DNA of 11,086 nt, from positions 1 through 11,086 of the forward strand of contig DJYV01000029.1 of assembly GCA_002448555.1 (NCBI GenBank). The letters run 5' to 3'. The notes under the pieces are model-generated. The model was not told where the DNA came from and searched no databases. It saw nothing but the letters and a program-made list of their open reading frames with translations. The translations under genes were made by a program, and so were the position numbers. The DNA comes from Flavobacteriales bacterium UBA6969 (GTDB taxonomy: Bacteria; Bacteroidota; Bacteroidia; Flavobacteriales_D; Sanyastnellaceae). Below, piece after piece: positions 1 through 7,365 of this stretch (position 1 is its first letter; the number at the start of each line of letters is the position of its first letter).

Positions 1-177
1 GTTGCCGACGATGATCATGGGCTCATCAGGTGCCGGGAGGTTCTCCAACCCTTCCACGCGTTCAATGCGGTGGAATCGGTTGACGCCCGATTGGACGAGG
101 TGAACCGCCACCCCATAACCCACGTGACGCCGCTGAATGGGCGGTTCCACAAACGATCGGTCTCTCTTTTTCGCCAC
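1..177 (-). CDS. Lysophospholipid acyltransferase (PlsC-like), 5' end only
   Basis: This partial gene runs off the left edge; only the first 59 codons are present. The frame is open from the pheT stop codon (TAA, 190-192) and the first plausible start is GTG at 177, leaving a 12-base gap from pheT, so the two genes are probably cotranscribed. Residues 41-59 (VEGLENLPAPDEPMIIVGN) match the stretch that in PlsC/LPLAT proteins comes just before the catalytic HX4D motif, as in 'GLENIP...P.IFVANH'. The window ends exactly where that histidine would follow, so the catalytic motif cannot be seen. Members of the family transfer acyl chains to lysophosphatidate or related lipids at the membrane. The basic N-terminus carries no signal peptide. 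The start codon is uncertain because a second in-frame GTG lies at 150, and the family call rests on one short motif. Confidence 0.6.
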   Translation of the reverse strand, partial: MAKKRDRSFVEPPIQRRHVGYGVAVHLVQSGVNRFHRIERVEGLENLPAPDEPMIIVGN

Positions 178-189
178 GATGGATAGACC

Positions 190-2682
190 TTAATCTCGTA
201 GTTGAGCACCCGTTGCTTGAACGATTCCATCAAGAATCCGTTGAACGCTTTGTTCGATGCGCTTTTCGTTCAGGGTTTTTTCCTCATCCTGCAAGACCAA
301 AGAAACGGCGTACGATACGTGGCCCGGCTCGAGGTTTTTGCCCTCGTAGACATCGAACAAGCCGACGCGTTTGAGTAGTTTTTTCTCCGCCTTCATCGCT
401 GCATCGCGAATGGCACCGAACGGGGTGCCTTCCTTGAGGATCAACGAGAGATCGCGGCGCACAGCGGGAAACTTTGCCAGTTCGCTGGCCTTGACGCGCG
501 ACCGGCCCGAGATCTTGGTCAGGGGCTTCACCGCCAAGTCTGCCCAATAGACGTCTTGCTTGACCCCGTGGCTTTGAGCGACTGAGGAGCGCACTTTGCC
601 CATGCGGCCAATGACTTGGCCCTGGCAGCTCAGTTCGACACCTTCGCTGATCAAGGAGGACTGAAGCGGGGAATCTTTTACCACGTTTGGAGAAATACCA
701 AGTGAGGCGAGCAGATTGTCGACTTCGTTTTTGAGCGCGTACGCGTCTACGCTACCCGAAGCATTGTTCCAGTTTTCCGGCGCTCCGGCTCCCGTCATGA
801 AGATGGCCAGGCGTTCGGTCTCCTCGTAACGCTGTGCGGCGTTTTCGGACTCAGCATCGGCGTTTTGGCGGTGCTGGTACACTTTGCCGAGTTCAAACAG
901 ACGGAGGTCCGGGCGTTGGTGATTCGCGTTTCGAACCACAGCCTCGAGTCCCTGGAACAGCAGCGATTGGCGCATTACGCCTAAGTCTGAACTGAGGGGA
1001 TTCAGGAGCGCAATCTGGCGCGAGAGGTCCCAGCCGTCTTCACCATCTTCGCCGAGGTCTTGCGTGTAGCTGCCGTGCGTCATGCTGTTGTTCATCATCT
1101 CCTGGAAGCCGCGGCTGACCAAGAAAATGGACGTCTGCAATCGGAACGCCTCAGCGGGTACTCCGGCCTGGTGTGCAGCCGTAGAAATCAACCGCTCGGG
1201 CAAAGGGATTTTATCGAAACCGTAGATGCGCAGGATTTCTTCGACCACATCTGCCGGGCGGGTCACGTCATGCCGATAGGCGGGTACGTTCACCAAAAGG
1301 GCTGCGCCGTCGTCGCTGACAACGGAAATGTCGAGGTCCTTGAGGATGGCATGGACGGTTTCCTTTTGCAAGGCAATGCCAATCAACTGATGCAACTGGG
1401 TCCATTCCAAGGTGACACTCTGCCCAGCAGGCAATTCACCAGCTGTGGCTTCGTGCATGGCCGTGGCCGTACCTCCGGCCCACTCGGTAATCAGCGCCGC
1501 TGCGCGGGCTAGGGCGGTCTCAATTATTTCGGGATCAACTCCCCGTTCAAATCGGAACGAGGCATCGGTGGACAAGCCGTGGCGCTTGGCCATTTTTCGC
1601 GTCACGACCGGATTGAAATAGGCCGACTCGAGGAATACCCGGGTCGTCGACTCAGAAACGCCGCTTGTGTCGCCGCCAAACACACCGGCCAAGCACATGG
1701 CTTTATTGGCGTCTGCGATGACTTGGTCGTCTGCATGGAGGGTGCGTTCCTCTCCATCGAGCGTCGTCAATTTCTCACCGGGATGGGGATGCCGAACTTT
1801 GACCGCGTTGCCTTCTATGGCATCCGCGTCGAAGGCATGCAGTGGCTGGCCCATTTCGTGCAACACGTAATTCGTGGCGTCCACAACGTTGTTCTGGGGG
1901 TTGACGCCAATCGCCCGCAGTCGCTGTTGAATCGCATCGGGAGATGGTCCAACGCGAACGCCTTCAATCAACAACCCGAGGTAGGATGGGCATCCATTGC
2001 CGGTTTCAATGGTCAGTTCGAAAGGCCCTTTGGCCGTCGCTAAAGGCGCTGTGACAGGGGCGTTTACAGTGCCAACGGCCTCGTGAATGCCTTCGACGGT
2101 GCCATGGAGCAAGCCTGCCCGTAGGTCCCGAGCCACCCCATAATGGCTCATGCCGTCGGTACGGTTGGGGGTCAGTCCGATTTCCAACACCGCATCCGAT
2201 TCGAGGTTGTAAACGGCTGCGACTGGCGTTCCGGGCGTCCACGTGTGATCCAGCTCGATGATGCCTTCGTGGGACTGACCGACGCCAATCTCGTCTTCTG
2301 CGCAAATCATGCCCATGCTCACTTCGCCGCGGATCTTGCCTTTCTTGATTTTGAAGGACTCGCCATTGATGGGATGCAATTCGGTGCCGACGGTAGCGAC
2401 GACCACGTGCAATCCTTGTCGGGCATTTTTGGCCCCGCAGACAATGGGCAGCGGTTCGTCGCCACCGACATTCACTTCGCACACTTGGAGCCGATCCGCA
2501 TTGGGGTGGGGACCACACGCCGTGATTTCCCCCACGACCAGCCCCTTCAATCCGCCGGGAATGCTCTCGACCGATTCCACCCCTTCGACTTCCAATCCCG
2601 TCGCGGTGAGTACGGCTGCGGCGTCTTCCACAGAGGTCTTGACCGGCAGCAGGTCCTGGAGCCATTGGAACGAGATTTTCAT
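190..2682 (-). CDS. pheT: Phenylalanyl-tRNA synthetase beta subunit
   Basis: PheT pairs with PheS in the (alpha-beta)2 enzyme that charges tRNA-Phe in the cytoplasm. The 830-residue product is slightly longer than the common bacterial length of about 800. Domains in order: an EMAP-like tRNA-binding domain (about 42-155), B3/B4 editing and fold region (about 220-395, with VVDATNYV near 266), B5 domain (about 410-490, ending in VPAYRHDVTRPADVVEEIL), a catalytic-like core (about 495-715) and the C-terminal FDX-ACB anticodon-binding domain (about 737-830, with KFPAVRRDLSL). The frame is open upstream to an ATG at 2733. I prefer the ATG at 2682 because MKISFQWLQDLLP is the normal family N-terminus and because a promoter -7 element (2703-2710) lies between the two candidates. 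The acyltransferase-like gene follows 12 bases downstream. pheS lies about 1.8 kb away on the opposite strand, so the subunits are made from separate transcripts. Confidence 0.97.
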   Translation of the reverse strand: MKISFQWLQDLLPVKTSVEDAAAVLTATGLEVEGVESVESIPGGLKGLVVGEITACGPHPNADRLQVCEVNVGGDEPLPIVCGAKNARQGLHVVVATVGTELHPINGESFKIKKGKIRGEVSMGMICAEDEIGVGQSHEGIIELDHTWTPGTPVAAVYNLESDAVLEIGLTPNRTDGMSHYGVARDLRAGLLHGTVEGIHEAVGTVNAPVTAPLATAKGPFELTIETGNGCPSYLGLLIEGVRVGPSPDAIQQRLRAIGVNPQNNVVDATNYVLHEMGQPLHAFDADAIEGNAVKVRHPHPGEKLTTLDGEERTLHADDQVIADANKAMCLAGVFGGDTSGVSESTTRVFLESAYFNPVVTRKMAKRHGLSTDASFRFERGVDPEIIETALARAAALITEWAGGTATAMHEATAGELPAGQSVTLEWTQLHQLIGIALQKETVHAILKDLDISVVSDDGAALLVNVPAYRHDVTRPADVVEEILRIYGFDKIPLPERLISTAAHQAGVPAEAFRLQTSIFLVSRGFQEMMNNSMTHGSYTQDLGEDGEDGWDLSRQIALLNPLSSDLGVMRQSLLFQGLEAVVRNANHQRPDLRLFELGKVYQHRQNADAESENAAQRYEETERLAIFMTGAGAPENWNNASGSVDAYALKNEVDNLLASLGISPNVVKDSPLQSSLISEGVELSCQGQVIGRMGKVRSSVAQSHGVKQDVYWADLAVKPLTKISGRSRVKASELAKFPAVRRDLSLILKEGTPFGAIRDAAMKAEKKLLKRVGLFDVYEGKNLEPGHVSYAVSLVLQDEEKTLNEKRIEQSVQRILDGIVQATGAQLRD

Positions 2683-2702
2683 CGGTACAGATTTGGTACC
2701 TA

Positions 2703-2710
2703 CAAAGTTA
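2703..2710 (-). promoter_or_regulatory. Bacteroidota-type -7 element for pheT
   Basis: Read on the minus strand this is TAACTTTG, a full match to the TAnnTTTG -7 consensus of Bacteroidota housekeeping promoters. Transcription would begin near 2697, about 15 bases before the pheT ATG at 2682. The nearest TTG that could act as a -33 element (2736-2738) is 25 bases away, longer than the usual 19-21, so that half is weak. Confidence 0.55.
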
Positions 2711-2832
2711 GCAGGAGTGGCCGTGCTGACCATAGCAATGCCCGTTCTTTTGGTAGAATGAAGCGGAAAAACCTTAGGCCAAAAAAGAAAGTTGAGTACC
2801 TTCGCCGTCCCAACGAGAAATTGTAGGGGAAT

Positions 2833-2905
2833 CGGGATGTAGCTCAGTTGGTAGAGTACGCGTCTGGGGGACGTGTGGTCGCTGGTTCAAGTCCAGTCAT
2901 CCCGA
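2833..2905 (+). tRNA. tRNA-Pro (anticodon GGG)
   Basis: A complete 73-base cloverleaf can be folded by eye. The acceptor stem is 2833-2839 with 2898-2904 (seven Watson-Crick pairs, C1-G72), with discriminator A at 2905. The D arm is 2842-2857, the anticodon stem 2859-2863 with 2871-2875, and the T arm 2881-2897 with loop TTCAAGT. The anticodon loop CTGGGGG places GGG at 2866-2868 with G37, as expected for a proline tRNA reading CCC and CCU; C1-G72 and A73 also fit bacterial tRNA-Pro. The gene does not encode CCA directly after A73 (the next bases are CACCA), so CCA would have to be added after processing. A weak -7-like TACCTTCG lies at 2797-2804. An intrinsic terminator begins 9 bases downstream. 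Confidence 0.95.
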
Positions 2906-2913
2906 CACCAAAG

Positions 2914-2939
2914 CCCGGGGCCTGTGCCTCGGGTTTTTT
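2914..2939 (+). terminator. Intrinsic terminator after tRNA-Pro
   Basis: The arms CCCGGGGC (2914-2921) and GCCTCGGG (2926-2933) form an 8-bp stem with one G-T wobble and a CTGT loop, followed directly by six T residues (2934-2939). This is a textbook Rho-independent terminator for the tRNA transcript. It ends 20 bases before the ATG of the next gene. Confidence 0.88.
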
Positions 2940-2959
2940 GCACCACGCAACCGCTGATC

Positions 2960-3304
2960 ATGGATTATGCTTTTGAAAAGGACTGGATCAAACTGGAGCG
3001 CCTCATGGAGGAGCGTTTCGGCGAACCGCCGGATCTGACCACCATGATTTTTACCGTGGGCCTTCAGGAATGCGGGCAGGGTTTCAAACCCTTCAAGAAA
3101 GACGAAAAACTGGAGGTGATGCACGTTGGGGTGTGCACCCTGCTCGAGCCGCTCGGCTTTTACAAGGCGTTGGGCACCGATGAAGACGGGTGGCCGCATT
3201 TTGAACGCATCGCCGAGATTCCTGCGGTTTCAAAGCAGGAACAAGAACTGTTGATGAAGCGGGCGTTGGTGGAGTACTTCGCCGCTTGGATTGCTGGCGG
3301 GTGA
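2960..3304 (+). CDS. Conserved-looking protein of unknown function (114 aa)
   Basis: I do not recognise a named family. The product begins MDYAFEKDWIKLERLMEERF and reads as a small, soluble, mostly helical acidic protein with no signal peptide or membrane segment. Two stretches look motif-like: residues 44-68, containing FKKDEKLEVMHVG and LLEPLGFY, and residues 74-84 (DEDGWPHFERI). From memory, similar short proteins occur in other Flavobacteriales, but I cannot confirm this here. The frame stays open upstream into the tRNA; ATG 2960 is chosen because everything before it is tRNA and terminator. It lies 20 bases after the terminator T-tract with no recognisable promoter of its own, so expression may depend on read-through or on a promoter I cannot see. 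Its stop is 7 bases from the stop of the convergent lipoprotein gene. Confidence 0.8.
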   Translation: MDYAFEKDWIKLERLMEERFGEPPDLTTMIFTVGLQECGQGFKPFKKDEKLEVMHVGVCTLLEPLGFYKALGTDEDGWPHFERIAEIPAVSKQEQELLMKRALVEYFAAWIAGG

Positions 3305-3311
3305 GGGACGA

Positions 3312-3689
3312 TTACTCGATGTAAACGGTCGCCACGTTGGTCGTCTCCTCCTCAATCTTGATCAGCCCCGTACCGTAGAGTGCGGCTTTGGAAGCTTCGA
3401 TGTCCAACACGGCAAAGCCGGCTTGGCCTTCGACGTAGAATTCCGAGAAGTTGAAGCTTACCTGGCCTGCAGCGTTTGATTCGGCGGTGGTATCGAACCG
3501 CGGCTCCCCAACAAAATCCTGATCCACTGAACCGAAAGCATACAATCGAACGGTCGCCCCTTGCACGGGTGAACCGAGGTCGTTCAAGACAACGACGTTC
3601 GCAATGGTCTCTTCCACTTCATGACAGCTGGAGAGGCTTAAAACAGCGCAGAGTGCCATTGCACCGAGGGAAAGGGAAACATTTCGCAT
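3312..3689 (-). CDS. Small lipoprotein with carboxypeptidase-regulatory-like domain
   Basis: The 125-residue product starts with a lipoprotein signal peptide: MRNVS, a hydrophobic core, and the lipobox LSSC with Cys22. The mature part (about 31-125) has the pattern of a single Ig-like/carboxypeptidase-regulatory beta-sandwich: NVVVLNDLGSPVQGATVRLY, then SNAAGQVSFNFSEF, then alternating hydrophobic strands to the C-terminus. Such domains are common on Bacteroidota envelope proteins, with no enzymatic activity of their own. The residues right after the cysteine (CHEVEET) are acidic-rich, resembling the lipoprotein export signal described in Capnocytophaga and Flavobacterium, which suggests surface display; this is inference. 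The open frame reaches 3737, but ATG 3689 fits both the signal peptide and the promoter at 3725-3754, which overlaps the longer reading. The specific function is unknown. Confidence 0.82.
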   Translation of the reverse strand: MRNVSLSLGAMALCAVLSLSSCHEVEETIANVVVLNDLGSPVQGATVRLYAFGSVDQDFVGEPRFDTTAESNAAGQVSFNFSEFYVEGQAGFAVLDIEASKAALYGTGLIKIEEETTNVATVYIE

Positions 3690-3698
3690 GAGGTCGTC

Positions 3699-3706
3699 TA
3701 ACTTTG
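3699..3706 (+). promoter_or_regulatory. -7 element for the cyclophilin-pheS operon
   Basis: TAACTTTG on the plus strand matches the TAnnTTTG -7 consensus of Bacteroidota. Transcription would start near 3711-3713, about 30 bases before the cyclophilin ATG at 3744. No convincing -33 TTG is found 19-21 bases upstream. The octamer is identical to the -7 element proposed for pheT. Confidence 0.5.
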
Positions 3707-3724
3707 CAGGCTTAGATTGAACAC

Positions 3725-3754
3725 CAAATATCTTCAAAAAGTCATGAATTTCAA
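3725..3754 (-). promoter_or_regulatory. Promoter for the small lipoprotein gene (-33/-7)
   Basis: On the minus strand, TTG (3754-3752) is followed by a 19-base spacer and then GATATTTG (3732-3725), one mismatch from TAnnTTTG. The spacing is right for a Bacteroidota primary sigma-factor promoter. The start would fall near 3720, giving about 30 bases of leader before ATG 3689. The promoter lies within the opening of the divergent cyclophilin gene. Confidence 0.5.
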
Positions 3755-4499
3755 TAAGTCAGTGCATTATATCGCTGCGGTTTTCGCAATCGTCGTGGGG
3801 TTTGGGCTCGTCGGTTGCGGTGAATCTGCACCTGCTGGAGGCGAAAAAATGGGTGCTTCGGCGCCTGCTGGAGAGGGAGAGGATTTGCGCCAAGTGCGGA
3901 TCAGCACGGAATTCGGTGACATGGTCGTCGAGTTGTCCAACCAGACTCCACAGCACCGGGACAACTTCATTGAATTGGTGGAAAATGGCTTCTATGATAG
4001 CCTGTTGTTTCACCGGGTCATCAATGAATTCATGATTCAGGGCGGTGACCCGGCGAGCCGCACGGCATCGCTCTCGACCCCGCTCGGCTCAGGCGGCCCA
4101 GGGTACCAGATTCCCGCCGAGATCACCACGGATTTGCTGCACTACAAAGGGGCATTGGCCGCGGCGCGCAAAGGCGATGCCGTCAATCCAGAACGCAAGA
4201 GTTCGGGCAGCCAGTTTTACTTGGTTCATGGCCGTAGCTTTTCGAAGGTGGAGCTGCTGAACATCGAAGCCCGCAACTTTGGGCCCGGCGTGGATGCAGG
4301 AAGGCCTTTTAAGTACACGGATGCAGCCATTGAACGCTACATGACCGACGGCGGCACCCCGTTTTTGGACAACAACTACACCGTGTTCGGTTACGTGGTG
4401 GATGGCTTGGATATCATCGATTCGGTCGCTGCGGTGCCCACGGCAGCGGGCAACCGTCCGCGAAACGATGTCCGCATGGAGATGGAGGTAATTCGATAA
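3744..4499 (+). CDS. Cyclophilin-type peptidyl-prolyl cis-trans isomerase, lipoprotein
   Basis: The enzyme would isomerise proline peptide bonds in proteins folding in the envelope. The 251-residue product has a lipoprotein signal peptide with lipobox LVGC (Cys25), a Gly/Ala/Pro-rich linker (26-47) and one cyclophilin domain (about 49-251). Landmarks are FHRVI (89-93, with the catalytic Arg91), FMIQGGDP (96-103), GALAAAR (136-142), SSGSQFYLVHG (153-163, with Gln157) and LDNNYTVFG (208-216). The position matching human CypA Trp121 is Phe207, as in bacterial cyclophilins that bind cyclosporin poorly. A roughly 40-residue insertion (164-204) separates the last two motifs and resembles other Bacteroidota members. 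No acidic export signal follows Cys25, so a periplasm-facing location is likelier than the surface. An in-frame TTG at 3717 exists, but ATG 3744 gives a proper signal peptide. pheS starts one base after the stop. Confidence 0.93.
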   Translation: MNFNKSVHYIAAVFAIVVGFGLVGCGESAPAGGEKMGASAPAGEGEDLRQVRISTEFGDMVVELSNQTPQHRDNFIELVENGFYDSLLFHRVINEFMIQGGDPASRTASLSTPLGSGGPGYQIPAEITTDLLHYKGALAAARKGDAVNPERKSSGSQFYLVHGRSFSKVELLNIEARNFGPGVDAGRPFKYTDAAIERYMTDGGTPFLDNNYTVFGYVVDGLDIIDSVAAVPTAAGNRPRNDVRMEMEVIR

Positions 4500-4500
4500 G

Positions 4501-5529
4501 ATGGGACTGAAGGAACAATTGGCGCAGTGGACAGCAGAAGTGGCGGCTGTTCAATTGAGCACCGCAGATGAGGTGGAGGCATTTCGCATTCAGTGGCTTG
4601 GGCGAAAGGGGAAAATGAAGGATGTGATGGCGGACTTCAAGGCCGCCCCGAACGAGGAGAAACGCGAGCTTGGAAAGCTCATTAACGAGTTCAAACAACA
4701 GGTTGAGCAGCGCGTTGCTGAAGGCGCTTCGAGTCAATCGCAAGCCAGCAGTGATGATGCCCCCCAATTCGATTGGACACGCCCCGCTGGCGGAATTCCC
4801 GTGGGAGCTCACCATCCGCTGAGCGTGGTCCGACGGGAGATCATCGGCATCCTCGAGCGCATGGGATTTGTGGTGACGGAAGGGCCGGAAATCGAAGACG
4901 ACTGGCACGTTTTCAGTGGTCTCAACTTCCCCGAAGAACACCCAGCCCGCGACATGCAGGACACGTTCTTCGTAGACCGGAAACCGGATATGTTGCTGCG
5001 GACGCACACGTCGTCCGTGCAGGTGCGGGAAATGGAGAAGCGCGAACCGCCCATGCGCATCATCATGCCGGGGCGGGTTTTCCGAAACGAAGCAATCAGC
5101 GCACGGGCGCACTGCATGTTCCACCAGATTGAGGGGCTGTACATCGATAAGGGCGTTTCGTTTGCTGATTTGAAGCAGACCCTGTTGCGCTTTGCACAGG
5201 AATTCTTTGGTGCAGACACCAAAATCCGCCTCCGGCCGTCTTATTTCCCCTTTACCGAACCCAGCGCTGAAGTGGATGTGTATTGGGGATTGGAAACGGA
5301 AGTGGACAAACGCATCACCAAGGGCACCGGTTGGCTCGAGATTTTGGGTTGTGGCATGGTTGACCCTGCGGTACTTGAAGCATCAGGCATTGACTCGCGG
5401 GTGTATTCCGGCTTCGCTTTCGGCATGGGGGTGGAGCGCATCACCATGCTGAAGTACCAAATTGGAGACCTGCGCGCATTCTTCGAAAGCGACATGCGGT
5501 TCCTGGAGCAGTTTCAAGGCGAACGGTAG
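4501..5529 (+). CDS. pheS: Phenylalanyl-tRNA synthetase alpha subunit
   Basis: PheS is the catalytic subunit that activates phenylalanine with ATP and transfers it to tRNA-Phe together with PheT. The 342-residue product is of normal length. An N-terminal helical, coiled-coil arm (about 1-90, with RIQWLGRKGKMKDVM) binds tRNA. The class II core follows: motif 1 (about 105-155, HPLSVVRREI through DMQDTFFV), motif 2 (about 186-211, RIIMPGRVFRNEAIS...HCMFHQIEG) and motif 3 (about 303-335, SGFAFGMGVERITMLKY), with the phenylalanine-pocket segment FPFTEPSAEVDVYW near 249-262. The alanine in GFAFGMG, which matches E. coli Ala294, is present, so the normal-size binding pocket is expected. The start ATG lies one base after the cyclophilin stop, which suggests cotranscription and possible translational coupling. 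Its stop is 9 bases from the stop of the convergent TPR gene. Confidence 0.98.
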   Translation: MGLKEQLAQWTAEVAAVQLSTADEVEAFRIQWLGRKGKMKDVMADFKAAPNEEKRELGKLINEFKQQVEQRVAEGASSQSQASSDDAPQFDWTRPAGGIPVGAHHPLSVVRREIIGILERMGFVVTEGPEIEDDWHVFSGLNFPEEHPARDMQDTFFVDRKPDMLLRTHTSSVQVREMEKREPPMRIIMPGRVFRNEAISARAHCMFHQIEGLYIDKGVSFADLKQTLLRFAQEFFGADTKIRLRPSYFPFTEPSAEVDVYWGLETEVDKRITKGTGWLEILGCGMVDPAVLEASGIDSRVYSGFAFGMGVERITMLKYQIGDLRAFFESDMRFLEQFQGER

Positions 5530-5538
5530 TCCACGGCT

Positions 5539-7365
5539 CTATAGGTAAGGTAATGTTAACGTGAGCCGTTCCTCGAGGGGGGAAAGCCGCTCGATGTTGA
5601 TTTTCCCGGCGAGTTTGCGGAGTTGGGCATGCAGCTCATTCCAGCGAGACGATGCCAATGCATCCTTGCCATAGAAGAGCCCTTCGAACGCTTTGGAGGC
5701 ACCGGTGTGCTGGCTATCTACCTGCAGCACCCAATGGGATTTTTCCGCAGCCTCGACACCCAATGCAAGGGGGCGATCCTCCGCTGTGAGGTCCACCAGT
5801 CCCTTGAGCAGGTTGCGCAACACCACCCGAACTTCGGGACCGATACTGAATTGTACGTCCTCCTTGATGTTAAACTGAATGCGGTTCTGCAAGTCGGCGT
5901 CCAATTCGTTCAAAAACGCTTGAATCGATTGGGATCGCGCGTCGCCGTCGCCGGTTTGGATGAATTCACCGCTTGGCATCAAGCTGCTCGTGCCCAATTC
6001 GACTTCGCTTTGGGCAGTTTTGGGTGAAGTGCCTGGCAGGCGGTCGGCGGGAACCAATGACCGCAGGCGAATGATGCGCCGGCGCTCTTTGTGAAGGGCT
6101 GAACGGAGGTAGCGCTGTTGCCGTGCGTATGCGATGACACCAATGGCGAGAATGCCCGCAATCCAAGGCCAACTGGTTGACCGGTACGGAGAGGATTGCG
6201 CGCGTTCGAGCTCGAATGCCGCCACGTCGAACGGATCCATGGCCGGGAGCACCTGCTCTTCGAATTGCCTCGCCTCCCGCCCGGATGATTGCGGCTGGCG
6301 GGCAAGGCGTTCGGATTGAATCTCATCCAACTCGATGAAGGCCTGTAGGGCTTCTTCGTGATTGCCCCGGTCTTTTTCGAAGAGTCCTTTCTGGCGCAAT
6401 GCTTCCGAAAGCAACGTCAGATCGCCTGCAATCCGAGCGGACTTGATGGCCTCGTGGTAGCCAATCAAGGCGTCGAGCGGACGGTGGGCAAACTGCGCGC
6501 TGTTCGCCTTTCGAAGGTGTGCTACAGCAAAAGGTGCCGCGTCGGTGGGAGGCGTTTGGTCCAAGATGGTTTGCGCCCATTGCAGCGCCGCCATGTGCAA
6601 CCCTTGCATGGAGAGGACGAGGTGAATTTGTTCCCGAAATCCTTGCGCCACGGAAGGATTCAGAAAGGCTGCCTCCTGCTCAAATTGATCCCGGAGGGAG
6701 TCCCCAGGTGCCCGGCCTTGCACGCCGTCGATTTGGATAATCGCACCGATCCAATCGGCACGCAGGTCATGGGCTTGTTTGGGGCAGAGGCGAATGCACT
6801 CGGCGTATTGGGTGCGGGCTTTTTCCCAATGTCCGCCCGTAAACCAGAGATCGGCGAGTTTGGAATTCAACTGGGTGCATCCCGGATTCAGGTCGAGTTC
6901 ACGTTGAATGAGCTCTATGGCTCGGTCTTCAAAATGCAGCTGCAACCAGAGGTCGGCGGCTTGTACAACGATGCTCGTTCTCAGTTCGGCTTCGCAGGCG
7001 AGATACCCACGCTGCGCCTGTTCGAGTGCAGCCAACGCCAGATTGGGATTATTACTGTCCGTGTAAATCTGCGCGATTCCAACCTGCGCACGGGCTTGCT
7101 GACAAGGGTCAAATGTGCGCTCGACGGCCCCGCGGTACATGGACAAGGCTGCAACCGGTTTGTTGAGGGTAAGCAGGGAATCTCCGCGGTCGAGCATGAG
7201 GTCGGCCTCATCGATGGAAGAATCCGTTGTCACCGCTTGCGCAGCATCGTCGTGCGCGGCAGCAGGCAATCCCCCTGCAACCCAAACCCCTGCGGCGAGC
7301 AGCAGCGTGGCCGCCCTTCGGTAGGAAGCTGAACAGCGGTTCAAAATGAAGGGCCTGCGCATCAT
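5539..7365 (-). CDS. TPR protein with membrane segment and degenerate histidine-kinase-like C-terminus
   Basis: The 608-residue product has an N-terminal signal peptide (about 1-37, ending GGLPAAA), a helical TPR-type region (about 53-350, with repeated A-L-x-x-Y/W patterns), one transmembrane helix (about 398-415, WPWIAGILAIGVIAYA), a basic juxtamembrane stretch (RQQRYLRSALHKERRR) and a C-terminal domain (about 465-608). This order, periplasmic TPRs then a membrane helix then a cytoplasmic output domain, is the layout of Bacteroidota TPR sensor histidine kinases. The C-terminus follows that fold: FSIGPEVRVVLRNLLKGL matches the segment around the N box, and ERLTLTLPYL matches the final strand. 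However, the N-box Glu/Asn, the DxGxG loop and the phosphoacceptor His-Asp are not visible, so it is probably a pseudokinase or scaffold. The start may be 7365 or the adjacent ATG at 7362. It lies 88 bases downstream of the glutaminyl cyclase gene. Confidence 0.8.
   Translation of the reverse strand: MMRRPFILNRCSASYRRAATLLLAAGVWVAGGLPAAAHDDAAQAVTTDSSIDEADLMLDRGDSLLTLNKPVAALSMYRGAVERTFDPCQQARAQVGIAQIYTDSNNPNLALAALEQAQRGYLACEAELRTSIVVQAADLWLQLHFEDRAIELIQRELDLNPGCTQLNSKLADLWFTGGHWEKARTQYAECIRLCPKQAHDLRADWIGAIIQIDGVQGRAPGDSLRDQFEQEAAFLNPSVAQGFREQIHLVLSMQGLHMAALQWAQTILDQTPPTDAAPFAVAHLRKANSAQFAHRPLDALIGYHEAIKSARIAGDLTLLSEALRQKGLFEKDRGNHEEALQAFIELDEIQSERLARQPQSSGREARQFEEQVLPAMDPFDVAAFELERAQSSPYRSTSWPWIAGILAIGVIAYARQQRYLRSALHKERRRIIRLRSLVPADRLPGTSPKTAQSEVELGTSSLMPSGEFIQTGDGDARSQSIQAFLNELDADLQNRIQFNIKEDVQFSIGPEVRVVLRNLLKGLVDLTAEDRPLALGVEAAEKSHWVLQVDSQHTGASKAFEGLFYGKDALASSRWNELHAQLRKLAGKINIERLSPLEERLTLTLPYL

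Noticed and set aside
5521..5571. Inverted repeat ACGGCTC (5533-5539) / GAGCCGT (5563-5569) between pheS and the TPR gene as a bidirectional terminator
   Set aside because: The stem is 7 bp with a 23-base loop, there is no T-tract on either strand, and one arm lies in the TPR coding region. It is probably coincidence.
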